Of a stretch of DNA of 64,000 nucleotides, positions 35,661 through 43,221 are shown piece by piece (positions within the stretch are counted from its first letter, which is position 1; every line of letters starts with the position of its first letter). The DNA comes from Oscillospiraceae bacterium (lineage in GTDB: Bacteria; Bacillota; Clostridia; Oscillospirales; Oscillospiraceae). The notes below the pieces were generated by a model. The model had not been told where the DNA came from and did not search any database. It saw only the letters and a program-made list of their open reading frames with translations. The stretch covers positions 1 through 64,000 of the forward strand of contig JAFSEW010000058.1 in assembly GCA_017435525.1 (NCBI GenBank), in the 5' to 3' direction. The translations under genes were made by a program, and so were the position numbers.

Positions 35661-37103
35661 TTACAGAGCTTTCAGCACTTCCAGCAGGAACTCCCAGGTG
35701 CGTCCCACGGAGGCGATGTCCAGCTTTTCCCGGCTGGTGTGGATATCGTGCATGATGGGGCCGATGGATACGCAATCCAGCCCCGGCAGCTTATCGCTGA
35801 GCAGGCCGCACTCCAGACCGGCATGGATGGCCACCACCTGAGGTGCCTTGCCGTACATTGCAGAATACACTTCCACCATGGTGTCCCGCAGGCGGGAGTC
35901 CTTCTTGTATTCCCAGGCGGGGTAATCGCCCACTTCACTGTAGTCCGCGCCGTTAAATTCTGCCAGGGCCTTCAGCTTGTCCAGCAGATCCCGCTTTTCC
36001 TGATTCACGGAGCTGCGCACAGCAAAGGTCATCTTCAGGGTATCCTCCAGCCGTACAACGCCCAGATTCAGGCTGGTCTGTACCAGGCCATCAATATCCT
36101 GGCTCCAGCTCTGAACGCCGTTGGGGGCGGCACACAGCAATGCAATCGCCTTGGCAGTGTCCTCGGTGGTCAGGGCATTGCCCCCCAGAGCGTCCACATC
36201 GTCGCCGTAGATCTTCACTTCCGGCTCGTCGAACTGCTCCCGGATTTCCTTCTGCAGCTGCTCCGTAATCTCGTTGATCCGTTCGATATACATGCCCAGA
36301 GCCACCAGGGTCACCTGGCAGGAGCGGGGGATGGCATTGTCCTTGGCGCCGCCGTTGAGACTGGTAATGCACAGGGGCATCAGCTTCTGAACGCGGCTGA
36401 GCAGTTCGCCCATGACTTTGTTGGCGTTGGCACGGTTCTTGTGGATCTCCACACCGGAGTGGCCGCCCTGGAGACCTTCCACCGTCAGCCGCACGCAGGG
36501 GCCATAGACAGCCCGGCGCTGCACAGGAAGGCTGATGGTTCCCCGTGCGCCACCGGCACAGGACACGGTGAAGATACCCTCGTCCTCAGAATCCATATTC
36601 ACCATGGTGCGGCCCTTCAGGGAAGAAAGATCCACACCGGCTGCGCCGAACATGCCGGTCTCTTCGTCCACGGTGATGATTACTTCCAGGGGCGGGTGGG
36701 GAATGGTCTTATCCGCCAGCAGGGCCATGGCGTAAGCCACAGCAATGCAGTTGTCGCCGCCCAGGGTAGTGCCCTTTGCAAATACGCATTCGCCGTCGTG
36801 GGCAATGTCCAGGCCTTCTTTTTCCATATCGATGGGGCAGTCGGCATCCTTTTCGCACACCATATCCATGTGGCCCTGGAGGATCACAGGGGCGTGATCT
36901 TCATAGCCGCAGGTGCCCTCCTGGAACATCAGCACATTATTAAGATCATCCTGCACATAGCGGATGCCCTGCTCCTTGGCAAAGCTCACCAGATAGTCGC
37001 TGATGATCTTGGTGTTGCCGGAGCCGTGGGGCATGGAGCACAGCTTTTCAAAATATCCGAATACATTGGCAGGGGTCAGCCCTGCCAGCTTGACAGCATC
37101 CAT
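35661..37103 (-). CDS. pepD: aminoacyl-histidine dipeptidase (M20 family)
   Basis: A 480-residue cytoplasmic metallopeptidase. Metal ligands are in QGHMDMV, LGGDNC and the catalytic DEETGMFG, with a C-terminal His in a Gly-rich context. The dimerisation (lid) domain spans about 205-385. It hydrolyses Xaa-His and other dipeptides. The ATG at 37,103 has AAAGGATG upstream; a longer open frame carries no ribosome site. Monocistronic. Confidence 0.93.
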   Translation of the reverse strand: MDAVKLAGLTPANVFGYFEKLCSMPHGSGNTKIISDYLVSFAKEQGIRYVQDDLNNVLMFQEGTCGYEDHAPVILQGHMDMVCEKDADCPIDMEKEGLDIAHDGECVFAKGTTLGGDNCIAVAYAMALLADKTIPHPPLEVIITVDEETGMFGAAGVDLSSLKGRTMVNMDSEDEGIFTVSCAGGARGTISLPVQRRAVYGPCVRLTVEGLQGGHSGVEIHKNRANANKVMGELLSRVQKLMPLCITSLNGGAKDNAIPRSCQVTLVALGMYIERINEITEQLQKEIREQFDEPEVKIYGDDVDALGGNALTTEDTAKAIALLCAAPNGVQSWSQDIDGLVQTSLNLGVVRLEDTLKMTFAVRSSVNQEKRDLLDKLKALAEFNGADYSEVGDYPAWEYKKDSRLRDTMVEVYSAMYGKAPQVVAIHAGLECGLLSDKLPGLDCVSIGPIMHDIHTSREKLDIASVGRTWEFLLEVLKAL

Positions 37104-37175
37104 GAAAGATACATCCTTTCTCTTGAAATTTGCTCTATCATACCACAGCGGGGGAAAAATGTCCATACAGGCAAA

Positions 37176-37212
37176 AATAAAAGACCACAGGATTTCTCCC
37201 GTGGTCTTATAT
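37176..37212 (-). terminator. terminator of secG
   Basis: AAGACCAC pairs with GTGGTCTT, followed on the minus strand by TTATTTTTG, right after the secG stop. Confidence 0.82.
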
Positions 37213-37216
37213 TGCA

Positions 37217-37453
37217 TTACACCAGGCTCAGAACCAGGGTCAGCAGAACCCAAACCAGAGCAACCCACTTGGTGCAGGCAGCCAGCTTCTTGTCCAGACC
37301 GCCCATCTTGTTCTTGCTCAGATAAGTATCGGAGCCACCGGTCAGAGCGCCGGACAGGCCGGATTCCTTACCGGACTGGAACAGGACAACCAGAATCAGG
37401 GCCAGGCTGGCGATCACCTCCAGCACGACCAGAATGATCTCAAAAACTCCCAT
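37217..37453 (-). CDS. secG: preprotein translocase subunit SecG
   Basis: A 78-residue two-helix membrane protein of the SecYEG channel. Helix 1 is ILVVLEVIASLALILVVLFQ, followed by the conserved QSGKESGLSGALTGG loop and a second helix to the C-terminus. AGGGAGG lies ahead of the ATG. Confidence 0.94.
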   Translation of the reverse strand: MGVFEIILVVLEVIASLALILVVLFQSGKESGLSGALTGGSDTYLSKNKMGGLDKKLAACTKWVALVWVLLTLVLSLV

Positions 37454-37604
37454 GGAAATTAACCTCCCTCCGCATGCCGCTCAGCAGCCGCTTCATCGCG
37501 GTCAGCGAACTGATAATCAAACGCAGCGCGTATTTTTACAAATTAGCCTGACTATTGTAGCACAAGCAATCTGAAATTGCAAGGGGTATTCGCTATATTT
37601 TCCC

Positions 37605-38729
37605 TTATTTTGTAACCCAGTTGCCGGTGGCGTTGCAGGTCAGGTAGGCATTGATGAAGGGATCCAGAGCGCCGTCCATCACGGCGTTGACATTGGAAGT
37701 CTCGCAGCCGGTGCGGGTATCCTTCACCAGAGTATAGGGCATGAACACATAGTTGCGGATCTGGCTGCCCCACTCAATCTTCTTCTGCACGCCCTTGATA
37801 TCGGAAATCTTTTCCAGATGTTCCCGCTCACGGATTTCCACCAGCTTGGAGCGCAGCATACGCAGGCAGGTTTCCTTGTTCTGGAACTGGCTTCTTTCGG
37901 TCTGGCAGGATACCACGATACCGGACTTGTGGATCAGACGCACAGCGGAGCTGGTCTTGTTGATGTGCTGACCACCGGCACCGGAGGAGCGGAACACCTG
38001 CATCTCGTAGTCTTCTGCCTTGATTTCAAAGTCCTCGCTGTCGTCCTCGATTTCGGGAATCACTTCCACAGCGGAGAAAGAAGTCTGACGGCGGGCGTTG
38101 GCATCAAAGGGAGACACGCGAACCAGGCGGTGCACGCCGTTCTCGCCCTTCAGGAAACCGTAGGCATTCTCACCCTCAATGACAATATCCGCAGACTTCA
38201 AACCGGCTTCTTCACCTTCCTGATAGTCCATGATCTTATAGGTGAAGCCGTGGGCTTCAGCCCAGCGGGTATACATGCGATACAGCATCTGGCACCAGTC
38301 CTGGGCCTCGGTACCACCGGCACCGGCCTGGAAAGAAACCAGGGCGTTGTTGCGGTCATAGTTGCCGGTGAGCAGGGTGGACAGGCGGCAGGTTTCCATA
38401 TCGGCGCTCAGCTGCTGGAAGCCGTCCTTCAGCTCGGGCAGCATGGAATCATCGTCTTCCTCTGCAGCCATTTCACAGATGGTCATCAGATCGTCCCACT
38501 GGGAGAGCATATTCTCATAGTTTTCGATCTTGTTCTCTGTCTGCTTGGTCTTCATCACGATCTTCTGGCTCTTTTCAGGGTTGTCCCAAAAGCCGGGAGC
38601 TTCCTGCATGGCATGCAGACGCTCCAGCTCATTGCGCAGGCCTTCCACATTCAGGGATGCTGCCAGATCATCCAGCGCAGGCCGTACTTCGTTCAGCTTC
38701 TGCTTATAAACATCAAATTCAATATTCAT
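37605..38729 (-). CDS. prfB: peptide chain release factor 2, no programmed frameshift
   Basis: 374 residues. The stop-codon recognition loop contains SPF (RVSPFD), which reads UGA/UAA, and the peptidyl-tRNA hydrolysis motif is GAGGQHINK. Most bacterial prfB genes carry an in-frame UGA at about codon 26 that forces an autoregulatory +1 shift. Here the reading frame is continuous from MNIEFD onward. The start is the ATG at 38,729 with GAGAAGA upstream; an ATG five codons earlier has a poorly spaced site. Confidence 0.95.
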   Translation of the reverse strand: MNIEFDVYKQKLNEVRPALDDLAASLNVEGLRNELERLHAMQEAPGFWDNPEKSQKIVMKTKQTENKIENYENMLSQWDDLMTICEMAAEEDDDSMLPELKDGFQQLSADMETCRLSTLLTGNYDRNNALVSFQAGAGGTEAQDWCQMLYRMYTRWAEAHGFTYKIMDYQEGEEAGLKSADIVIEGENAYGFLKGENGVHRLVRVSPFDANARRQTSFSAVEVIPEIEDDSEDFEIKAEDYEMQVFRSSGAGGQHINKTSSAVRLIHKSGIVVSCQTERSQFQNKETCLRMLRSKLVEIREREHLEKISDIKGVQKKIEWGSQIRNYVFMPYTLVKDTRTGCETSNVNAVMDGALDPFINAYLTCNATGNWVTK

Positions 38730-38826
38730 AGGATCTTCTCTCATTTCCTGTAAGTTTGCATAGTTCGATATATTATAGCCGAAATACAGGGAAATGTAAA
38801 GTAGAATTCTTCATTTTCCCGTTTTT

Positions 38827-38861
38827 TGCAAAAGAAAATCCGGGTATTCCTACCCGGCCTT
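38827..38861 (-). terminator. terminator of the 26-codon gene
   Basis: GCCGGGTA pairs with TACCCGG, followed on the minus strand by ATTTTCTTTT, directly after the small gene's stop. Confidence 0.8.
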
Positions 38862-38863
38862 CT

Positions 38864-38944
38864 TCATCGCTCACTGGGCTGCCCCGCATCTTCGTCAAAG
38901 ATCAGGTCATCCAGATCCACAGTGGTATCGTCACATTCACGCAT
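38864..38944 (-). CDS. 26-residue acidic protein, unannotated-type small gene
   Basis: Reads MRECDDTTVDLDDLIFDE then DAGQPSER and stops with TGA. An AGGGGGG ribosome site lies 7 bp before the ATG, and a terminator hairpin begins 3 bp after the stop. About a third of residues are Asp or Glu. No membrane segment or signal peptide. It is upstream of prfB on the same strand but separated by its own terminator. Function unknown; it could be a small regulatory protein or a leader peptide. Confidence 0.6.
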   Translation of the reverse strand: MRECDDTTVDLDDLIFDEDAGQPSER

Positions 38945-39015
38945 ATATTTCCCCCCTGTCAAATCCATTCCTGACAGTATATGCCGCAGCTTGCAAAAAA
39001 TGTGCCGTATTTCGG

Positions 39016-39044
39016 TTGACATCGAAACTTTTTTTCGCTACAAT
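39016..39044 (+). promoter_or_regulatory. strong promoter of the tRNA-Arg locus
   Basis: TTGACA, 17 bp, TACAAT, 13 bp before the decayed tRNA-Arg copy; it would transcribe both copies. Confidence 0.88.
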
Positions 39045-39057
39045 GCAATAGCAATAT

Positions 39058-39140
39058 GCTCCAGTAGCTCAGTTGGATAGAGCGTCCGCCTCCTAAGCGG
39101 CAGTTCGTTCAAATCCTTTTTTGCGTAATCATACGCTCCA
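39058..39140 (+). pseudogene. decayed tRNA-Arg(CCT) copy
   Basis: The 5' half is a good tRNA: acceptor GCTCCAG, D arm GCTCAGTTGGATAGAGC and anticodon arm CCGCCTCCTAAGCGG. After the anticodon stem the sequence no longer forms a T stem or a matching acceptor, although TTCAAATCC resembles a T loop. It shares 18 bp (39,086-39,103) with the intact copy at 39,179-39,196. It looks like the chromosomal tRNA broken by an integration event. Confidence 0.7.
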
Positions 39141-39150
39141 AAGTTCATAT

Positions 39151-39227
39151 GCCCTAGTAGCTCAGTTGTATAGAGCAGCCGCCTCCTAAGCGGCAGGTCG
39201 GAGGTTAGAGTCCTCTCTAGGGTGCCA
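39151..39227 (+). tRNA. tRNA-Arg (anticodon CCT) with an altered elbow pair
   Basis: 77 nt. The acceptor GCCCTAG pairs with CTAGGGT (G1-U72 wobble), the D stem is GCTC/GAGC, the anticodon stem GCCGC/GCGGC has loop CTCCTAA, the T stem is GGAGG/CCTCT, and CCA is encoded. The D loop is AGTTGTATA and the T loop TTAGAGT, so position 19 is U and position 56 is A, where nearly all tRNAs have G19 and C56. The change is compensatory. It is probably the functional copy and the ICE attachment gene. Confidence 0.88.
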
Positions 39228-39228
39228 T

Positions 39229-39276
39229 AAAGTTGCTGTAATCCATCATTTCGTGGATTGCGGCAACTTTTTTCTT
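39229..39276 (+). terminator. terminator of the tRNA-Arg transcript
   Basis: AAGTTGC-GTAATCCA pairs with TGGATTGCGGCAACTT, followed by TTTTC. Confidence 0.88.
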
Positions 39277-39339
39277 GTTTTTCTCCCGGTGGTCGGTTCT
39301 CCGAAGCCGGGTATTTTTTATACACTGCCAGTTGTATGC

Positions 39340-39400
39340 TTGCTAAGAAGATTCGAACGGTTTTCGCAAGTTTGCTAAGAAAAAACAGCAATTTGCTAAT
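39340..39400 (+). repeat. TTGCTAA repeats, candidate integrase arm sites
   Basis: TTGCTAAGAA at 39,340-39,349 and 39,372-39,381, and TTGCTAAT at 39,393-39,400, all in the same orientation between the tRNA and the integrase stop. Arm-type sites of tyrosine recombinases have this layout; binding is inferred. Confidence 0.5.
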
Positions 39401-39408
39401 TTGATTTT

Positions 39409-40806
39409 TCACGCCGATCTGCCGCCTGTTTGCGCAGAAATCAGCGCAGCCAGGGTTTTTGCCAGTTCCGGGGACTTTTGAAGCTGCTCTACAAGGCTCG
39501 CAAGATCCAGCGCAGCCGGTTCCGCCTTGGGTTCCTCCGGAGGACGAACACCACGCAAATCAGGATTTGCATAGAAGGCTGTCTCAAACTTCTGGGCATT
39601 GACCTTTCGATCCTCGTCCAGGATATGAGCGTAGATGCTGGTAATCATATCGATCTCCGCATGACCTGTATCGCCCTGAGTGGCTTTCAGATCGCCGTGG
39701 TTTAGCTTCAATTTGTAAGTGGTACTGGAATGACGCAGAGAATGAAAAACCACCTTGGGCAGCCCTGCTTCCTCACGGAGCTTCGCAAACTCCTTCAGGA
39801 TAATCCGGTCCTCACAGGGACGGCCATTGGGCAAGGCAACTACCAGATTGAACTCCTGATATTCGTCCCCCAGGAAGCCTCTCAGCTCGTCCTGGGACGC
39901 TTTCCATTCCCGGAGGATGTAGGCCAGCGTTTTGGGCAGCCACACCTTTCGGATACTGGAATCGGTCTTGGGTTTTTTCAGGATCAGTCTGGTGCTCGTG
40001 TTGGGCATAAGCGGAGTGAAGATATAATAGATATCCTTCTCCCCCAGAGTTTCGATTGCCCGTTTGGAGGCCCGTGTGAGCTCCTTGTCGATGTAAACAA
40101 AGGCATTGTCCGCCGCAATATCTTCATCGGAAATATGGACATTATCCCAGGTCAGGCCCAGGATCTCGCCCATGCGCAAGGAACAGGCAAACGCCAGATT
40201 CATTGCTACATAGAGCTTGCTGTCCGTACATTTATCCAGGGCGGTGCGGATCATATCCGCATCCCAGATATCCCGCTTGGTATATTCCGTTTTGGGAAGG
40301 ATCACATTATCGAAGGGATTTCTTGCGATCATTTCCCAGCGGACAGCCTGCTTAAAAGCACAGCGCAGGAGCTTGATGATTTTTTCGATGGTCTTATCCG
40401 TAACATAGACAGTGTGTGCCTTGCGGGTCTTGGTGGATACAGATGGTGTTTTCTGCAGTGTCTGGATATAGCCATCAACCACACGGGGTGTTACCGCCTG
40501 CACCTCCATATCACCGATAATCGGATTGATATAGTTGGCAATCAGGCCTGTTTGGCCGTCATACATCGACACGCCCCACTTCTTCTCCCCATAGAGGGTA
40601 ACGAAGTCATGGAGGAAATCCCGGATTGTCTGGTTGCTGGGCGGCAGGAATGTACCGGTGAACTGCTGGTTCTCGATCTCAGCCTTACGTTTCAGGGCTT
40701 CCTTATGGGTACGCCAGGTTTCCCACTTCTGTTTTGTTTCACCATTCTCGTCAACATAGTTGTAGACAACAGAATAATTTTTCTTTCGCTTGATAATAGA
40801 TGCCAT
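39409..40806 (-). CDS. int: tyrosine recombinase / ICE integrase
   Basis: 465 residues. An N-terminal arm-binding beta domain occupies about 1-55, a core-binding SAM-like domain about 60-180, and the catalytic domain about 190-425. Active-site residues are the first Arg in CSLRMGEILG, HSLRHSST (His-x-x-Arg), GHAEID and the nucleophile Tyr in TSIYAHI. It integrates and excises the element at the neighbouring tRNA-Arg. The ATG at 40,806 follows AAAGGAA at good spacing. It reads toward the tRNA, as usual for elements using a tRNA 3' end. Confidence 0.95.
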   Translation of the reverse strand: MASIIKRKKNYSVVYNYVDENGETKQKWETWRTHKEALKRKAEIENQQFTGTFLPPSNQTIRDFLHDFVTLYGEKKWGVSMYDGQTGLIANYINPIIGDMEVQAVTPRVVDGYIQTLQKTPSVSTKTRKAHTVYVTDKTIEKIIKLLRCAFKQAVRWEMIARNPFDNVILPKTEYTKRDIWDADMIRTALDKCTDSKLYVAMNLAFACSLRMGEILGLTWDNVHISDEDIAADNAFVYIDKELTRASKRAIETLGEKDIYYIFTPLMPNTSTRLILKKPKTDSSIRKVWLPKTLAYILREWKASQDELRGFLGDEYQEFNLVVALPNGRPCEDRIILKEFAKLREEAGLPKVVFHSLRHSSTTYKLKLNHGDLKATQGDTGHAEIDMITSIYAHILDEDRKVNAQKFETAFYANPDLRGVRPPEEPKAEPAALDLASLVEQLQKSPELAKTLAALISAQTGGRSA

Positions 40807-40826
40807 AACAATATTCCTTTCTATGG

Positions 40827-41033
40827 TCAAAGACTAAGTGAGTCAAGCCACTCGTCAAAAGACCGCTTAGAAATTCGTATGGCATTACCGATTCGCACGA
40901 TTTTGAAATGCCCTTCCTTAACCAGGATATATGCGGAGGTCCGCCCGATCCCAAGGATCTGAGCGATATCATCAACCGTATATGTTCTGCGTTCGGGCAT
41001 TTCCTTTTTCGTGCCGTTCCAAATTTGGGCCAT
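40827..41033 (-). CDS. xis: excisionase-type HTH protein
   Basis: 68 residues. A MerR-like winged helix (HTH_17) is visible: YTVDDIAQILGIGRTSAYIL followed by the wing VRIGNAIRISKRSFDEWL. It directs the integrase to excision. AAAGGGGG lies before the ATG at 41,033. The gene is 20 bp upstream of int on the same strand. Confidence 0.9.
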   Translation of the reverse strand: MAQIWNGTKKEMPERRTYTVDDIAQILGIGRTSAYILVKEGHFKIVRIGNAIRISKRSFDEWLDSLSL

Positions 41034-41536
41034 GTTAACCCCCTTTCTATACAAAAAGAACAGCACGAAAATGATGGATCGTAACTTTCCCACCATTATT
41101 TTACCGCGCTGTTCTTGATTTGTCTGCTGCTAAATTATAAATTTACGATCTATCCATAATCGTAAAAAGAAATGATTTATGAAAAAATGTTGGAGGTAAA
41201 ACGGACGGCTGCTGGCGCAGCTCCACGGGAGTCTCACCCCGGCCCATGCTTATGGGTGCGTCGCGCAATGCTTTGAGGGCGTTCAACGCGAGAGTATCTT
41301 TAACCTGTTCGTACGTCGTGGCCCGCAAGCTGCCATACTTGCTTTACGGTCTGGTGTGGATCGCTCGCTCATGGAGGTCATGGCGCACCGGCCGCCTGGC
41401 TCAGTACAGAACAGAATGTATCCGCCTGCCTTATGCTGCCCAAGGATTTGGCCGGGCTTTCTTTTTCAAGATTCCTCAGGCTATGTACCGGATCTGCAGG
41501 GTAATGAAAGGGAGAAAAACTTGCCCCATCAGAAGA
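41034..41536. other. about 500 bp without a recognised gene, upstream of xis
   Basis: Three related sites lie near xis: GATCGTAA (41,078-41,085), TTACGATC (41,143-41,150) and ATCGTAAA (41,158-41,165). The last two form an 8-bp inverted repeat TTTACGAT/ATCGTAAA, a candidate regulator site. The rest (41,180-41,530) has short open frames on both strands with no ribosome site; a truncated minus-strand frame could be a gene remnant. Confidence 0.5.
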
Positions 41537-41776
41537 TCAAACCAGCGCTACATGGAAGCCTGTTACGATGCCGCAGATCAGTTTGGTCTCAAGCCGAAGC
41601 CGCATTTCTTCATCGACGCACAGGTATTCATTACCGTATTCGTCTTTGAGCGGTCGGGTGGCAAGAGCCCGGATGTAATTCTGATAGTGAGCAAGTACAG
41701 CGGCAATAGCATCGGTGTCGCCACTTACTGCTGCCAGAATTACCGGCACAGGGATCGGTTTTACTTGTCCGGCCAT
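41537..41776 (-). CDS. small HTH-domain conjugative-transposon regulator (Tn916 Orf8-like)
   Basis: 79 residues of the family found beside the sigma-like factor in Tn916-type elements. It has the typical PVILAAVSGDTDAIAAVL helix, the LATRPLKDEYGN turn and CVDEEMRLRLETKLI. GGAGGG sits 7 bp upstream, and the start overlaps the preceding sigma-like gene by 16 bp. Likely a regulator acting with the sigma factor. Confidence 0.82.
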   Translation of the reverse strand: MAGQVKPIPVPVILAAVSGDTDAIAAVLAHYQNYIRALATRPLKDEYGNEYLCVDEEMRLRLETKLICGIVTGFHVALV

Positions 41777-42195
41777 TCAAAACCCTCCTTCATCAGATAC
41801 TCGCGCAATTCTTTCAGCGTGACCAACCGACGCTTGGATATGGTCTGGCGAACGACATTCATTCGCTCGCTGATCTCACGATCACTCATACCCAGGAAGT
41901 AAGACAGCAGGATCACATCCCGCTTGCCCTCCGGCAGATGTGCCAGGGCCTCAGCCAAAAGATCGCCGGTCACGACAACCGGGAGCCCCTGTACCTCAAA
42001 GACATGCTCGTCATTGAAATACTTGTCCTCAGATGAAATCTGTTCCAGCTCGGAAGCTGTCAGTTCATCCAGGGACTTTTCCTGATCCCGGCGGCGGGCA
42101 TATTCGCGCTGAATATACCTTGCCTCGTTCTTCAAAACCTTGACACAGAAGCTGCCAAACTGATTTTGAATACGTTGCTCGTTGGAGTCTTTCAT
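41761..42195 (-). CDS. sigma-70-like RNA polymerase sigma factor (Tn916 Orf7-like)
   Basis: 144 residues. The region-4-type HTH is at the C-terminus: LPEGKRDVILLSYFLGMSDREISERMNVVRQTISKRR. The N-terminal half is charged, with a short region-2-like helix (YIQREYARRRDQ). In Tn916 relatives the matching factor switches on int/xis and transfer genes. GGGAGGTG lies before the ATG. Confidence 0.87.
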   Translation of the reverse strand: MKDSNEQRIQNQFGSFCVKVLKNEARYIQREYARRRDQEKSLDELTASELEQISSEDKYFNDEHVFEVQGLPVVVTGDLLAEALAHLPEGKRDVILLSYFLGMSDREISERMNVVRQTISKRRLVTLKELREYLMKEGFEWPDK

Positions 42196-42566
42196 AGTTT
42201 CACCTCCCTTCGCGCCGCACGGGTGCGGGGTGGTGATTTCCTCCCTTTCGCCTTAGAAATGCAGAAATGGCGAAATCAGCAACTGCTGCCGGAAGGAAAT
42301 TTCTATGAAAGACCTCCGTCCAATTCGATTGGTAAGATGGTCTTACATATTCAGTTGTAAAGGTGAACTGCGGTTCAGCTACCTGGGTACAACATCCCTG
42401 TTGATAACATTGAAATTCAGTTTCGACGATTGATTATAGGGAATATTGCTTTCCATGATGTAACTCCATTCGTTTTCTCGATGAAACACAGTTCATGCAA
42501 TATATGAATTACGGCGAATTCCATCGAAACGAGGTGTATTGTAGAATATATCCGAGGTGAATTGTA
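42196..42566. other. 371-bp divergent control region
   Basis: Lies between the sigma-like gene and the XRE regulator. It contains GGTGAAC/GTTCAGC (about 42,363-42,381) and a TTCAT...ATGAA inverted repeat at about 42,490-42,507, candidate operator for the XRE protein. An AT-rich TAGAATAT at about 42,542 may be the -10 of the regulator gene. No gene seen. Confidence 0.4.
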
Positions 42567-42917
42567 ATGTCAGACTATTCTCGTTACTTAGGTGATGCTG
42601 TAAAACGTGCCCGCGAAAAAATGGGGCTTACCCAAAATGAAGTGGCAAATGCTGTTGATATTGATGCACGAACCGTCTTGAATATCGAAAACTACAAAGG
42701 GAATCCCAAAATGCAAGTTCTGTACCCTTTGATCCGTGCTCTAAAGATCGATGCGAGAGAAATCTTTAATCCTGAAATGCAACTCGATGCTCCGGCGATC
42801 CGTCAGCTCCGTTTGCTTATCCAGGATTGTACCGAGGAAGAAGCCACTGCATTGCTTCCGGTGCTGCAAGCTGCACTGGATATGGTCCGAAATTGCAATA
42901 AAACACCAATCGAATAA
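42567..42917 (+). CDS. XRE family transcriptional regulator
   Basis: 116 residues. The N-terminal HTH_3 spans about 8-64 (GLTQNEVANAVDIDARTVLNIENY), followed by a short helical C-terminal domain with CTEEEATALLPVL. It is divergent from the sigma-like/HTH genes, so probably the master repressor of excision and transfer genes. GAGGTGA precedes the ATG. Confidence 0.9.
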   Translation: MSDYSRYLGDAVKRAREKMGLTQNEVANAVDIDARTVLNIENYKGNPKMQVLYPLIRALKIDAREIFNPEMQLDAPAIRQLRLLIQDCTEEEATALLPVLQAALDMVRNCNKTPIE

Positions 42918-42919
42918 AA

Positions 42920-42967
42920 ATGAGCCTGCTCCCCTTTACACTAGGGAAGCAGGCTCTGCGTTTTTAC
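42920..42967. terminator. bidirectional terminator
   Basis: GAGCCTGCTCCC pairs with GGGAAGCAGGCTC, with A/T runs on both sides; serves the XRE gene and the facing KTR gene. Confidence 0.85.
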
Positions 42968-42974
42968 GTCTGGC

Positions 42975-43148
42975 TCATTTGCTTTTTGCCATTTTTAGTT
43001 GTAACACATCGATCTTGGTTTCTTTTTTGCATTTCGGGCAATACAGTGGGAAATTAAACATCACTGTATCTGCATACACCTTGGTTCGTGTCTTACTGTT
43101 GCAAACAGGACAACGAATCCAACGGGAATTATTCTGTTCATTATCCAT
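42975..43148 (-). CDS. cysteine-rich KTR family protein
   Basis: 57 residues. The signature WIRCPVCNSKTRTK, a DTVMFNFPLYCPKC middle and two CxxC knuckles form a zinc ribbon. This small family is common as cargo in Gram-positive conjugative elements; function unknown. GAGG lies 6 bp before the ATG at 43,148. Last gene of the cargo block on the minus strand. Confidence 0.85.
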   Translation of the reverse strand: MDNEQNNSRWIRCPVCNSKTRTKVYADTVMFNFPLYCPKCKKETKIDVLQLKMAKSK

Positions 43149-43221
43149 ACGCAACCTCATGATGTGGCTCAAACTCTGCATAATTAGTCTGGCTTTCGAG
43201 CCTATAGATTAGTATTGGGAA

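Noticed and set aside
35739..37325. Long plus-strand open frame opposite pepD
   Set aside because: Antisense shadow of a gene with full M20 peptidase motifs.
41246..41902. 218-codon plus-strand frame upstream of xis
   Set aside because: No ribosome site and no family; its last part is antisense to the HTH and sigma-like genes, which are well supported.
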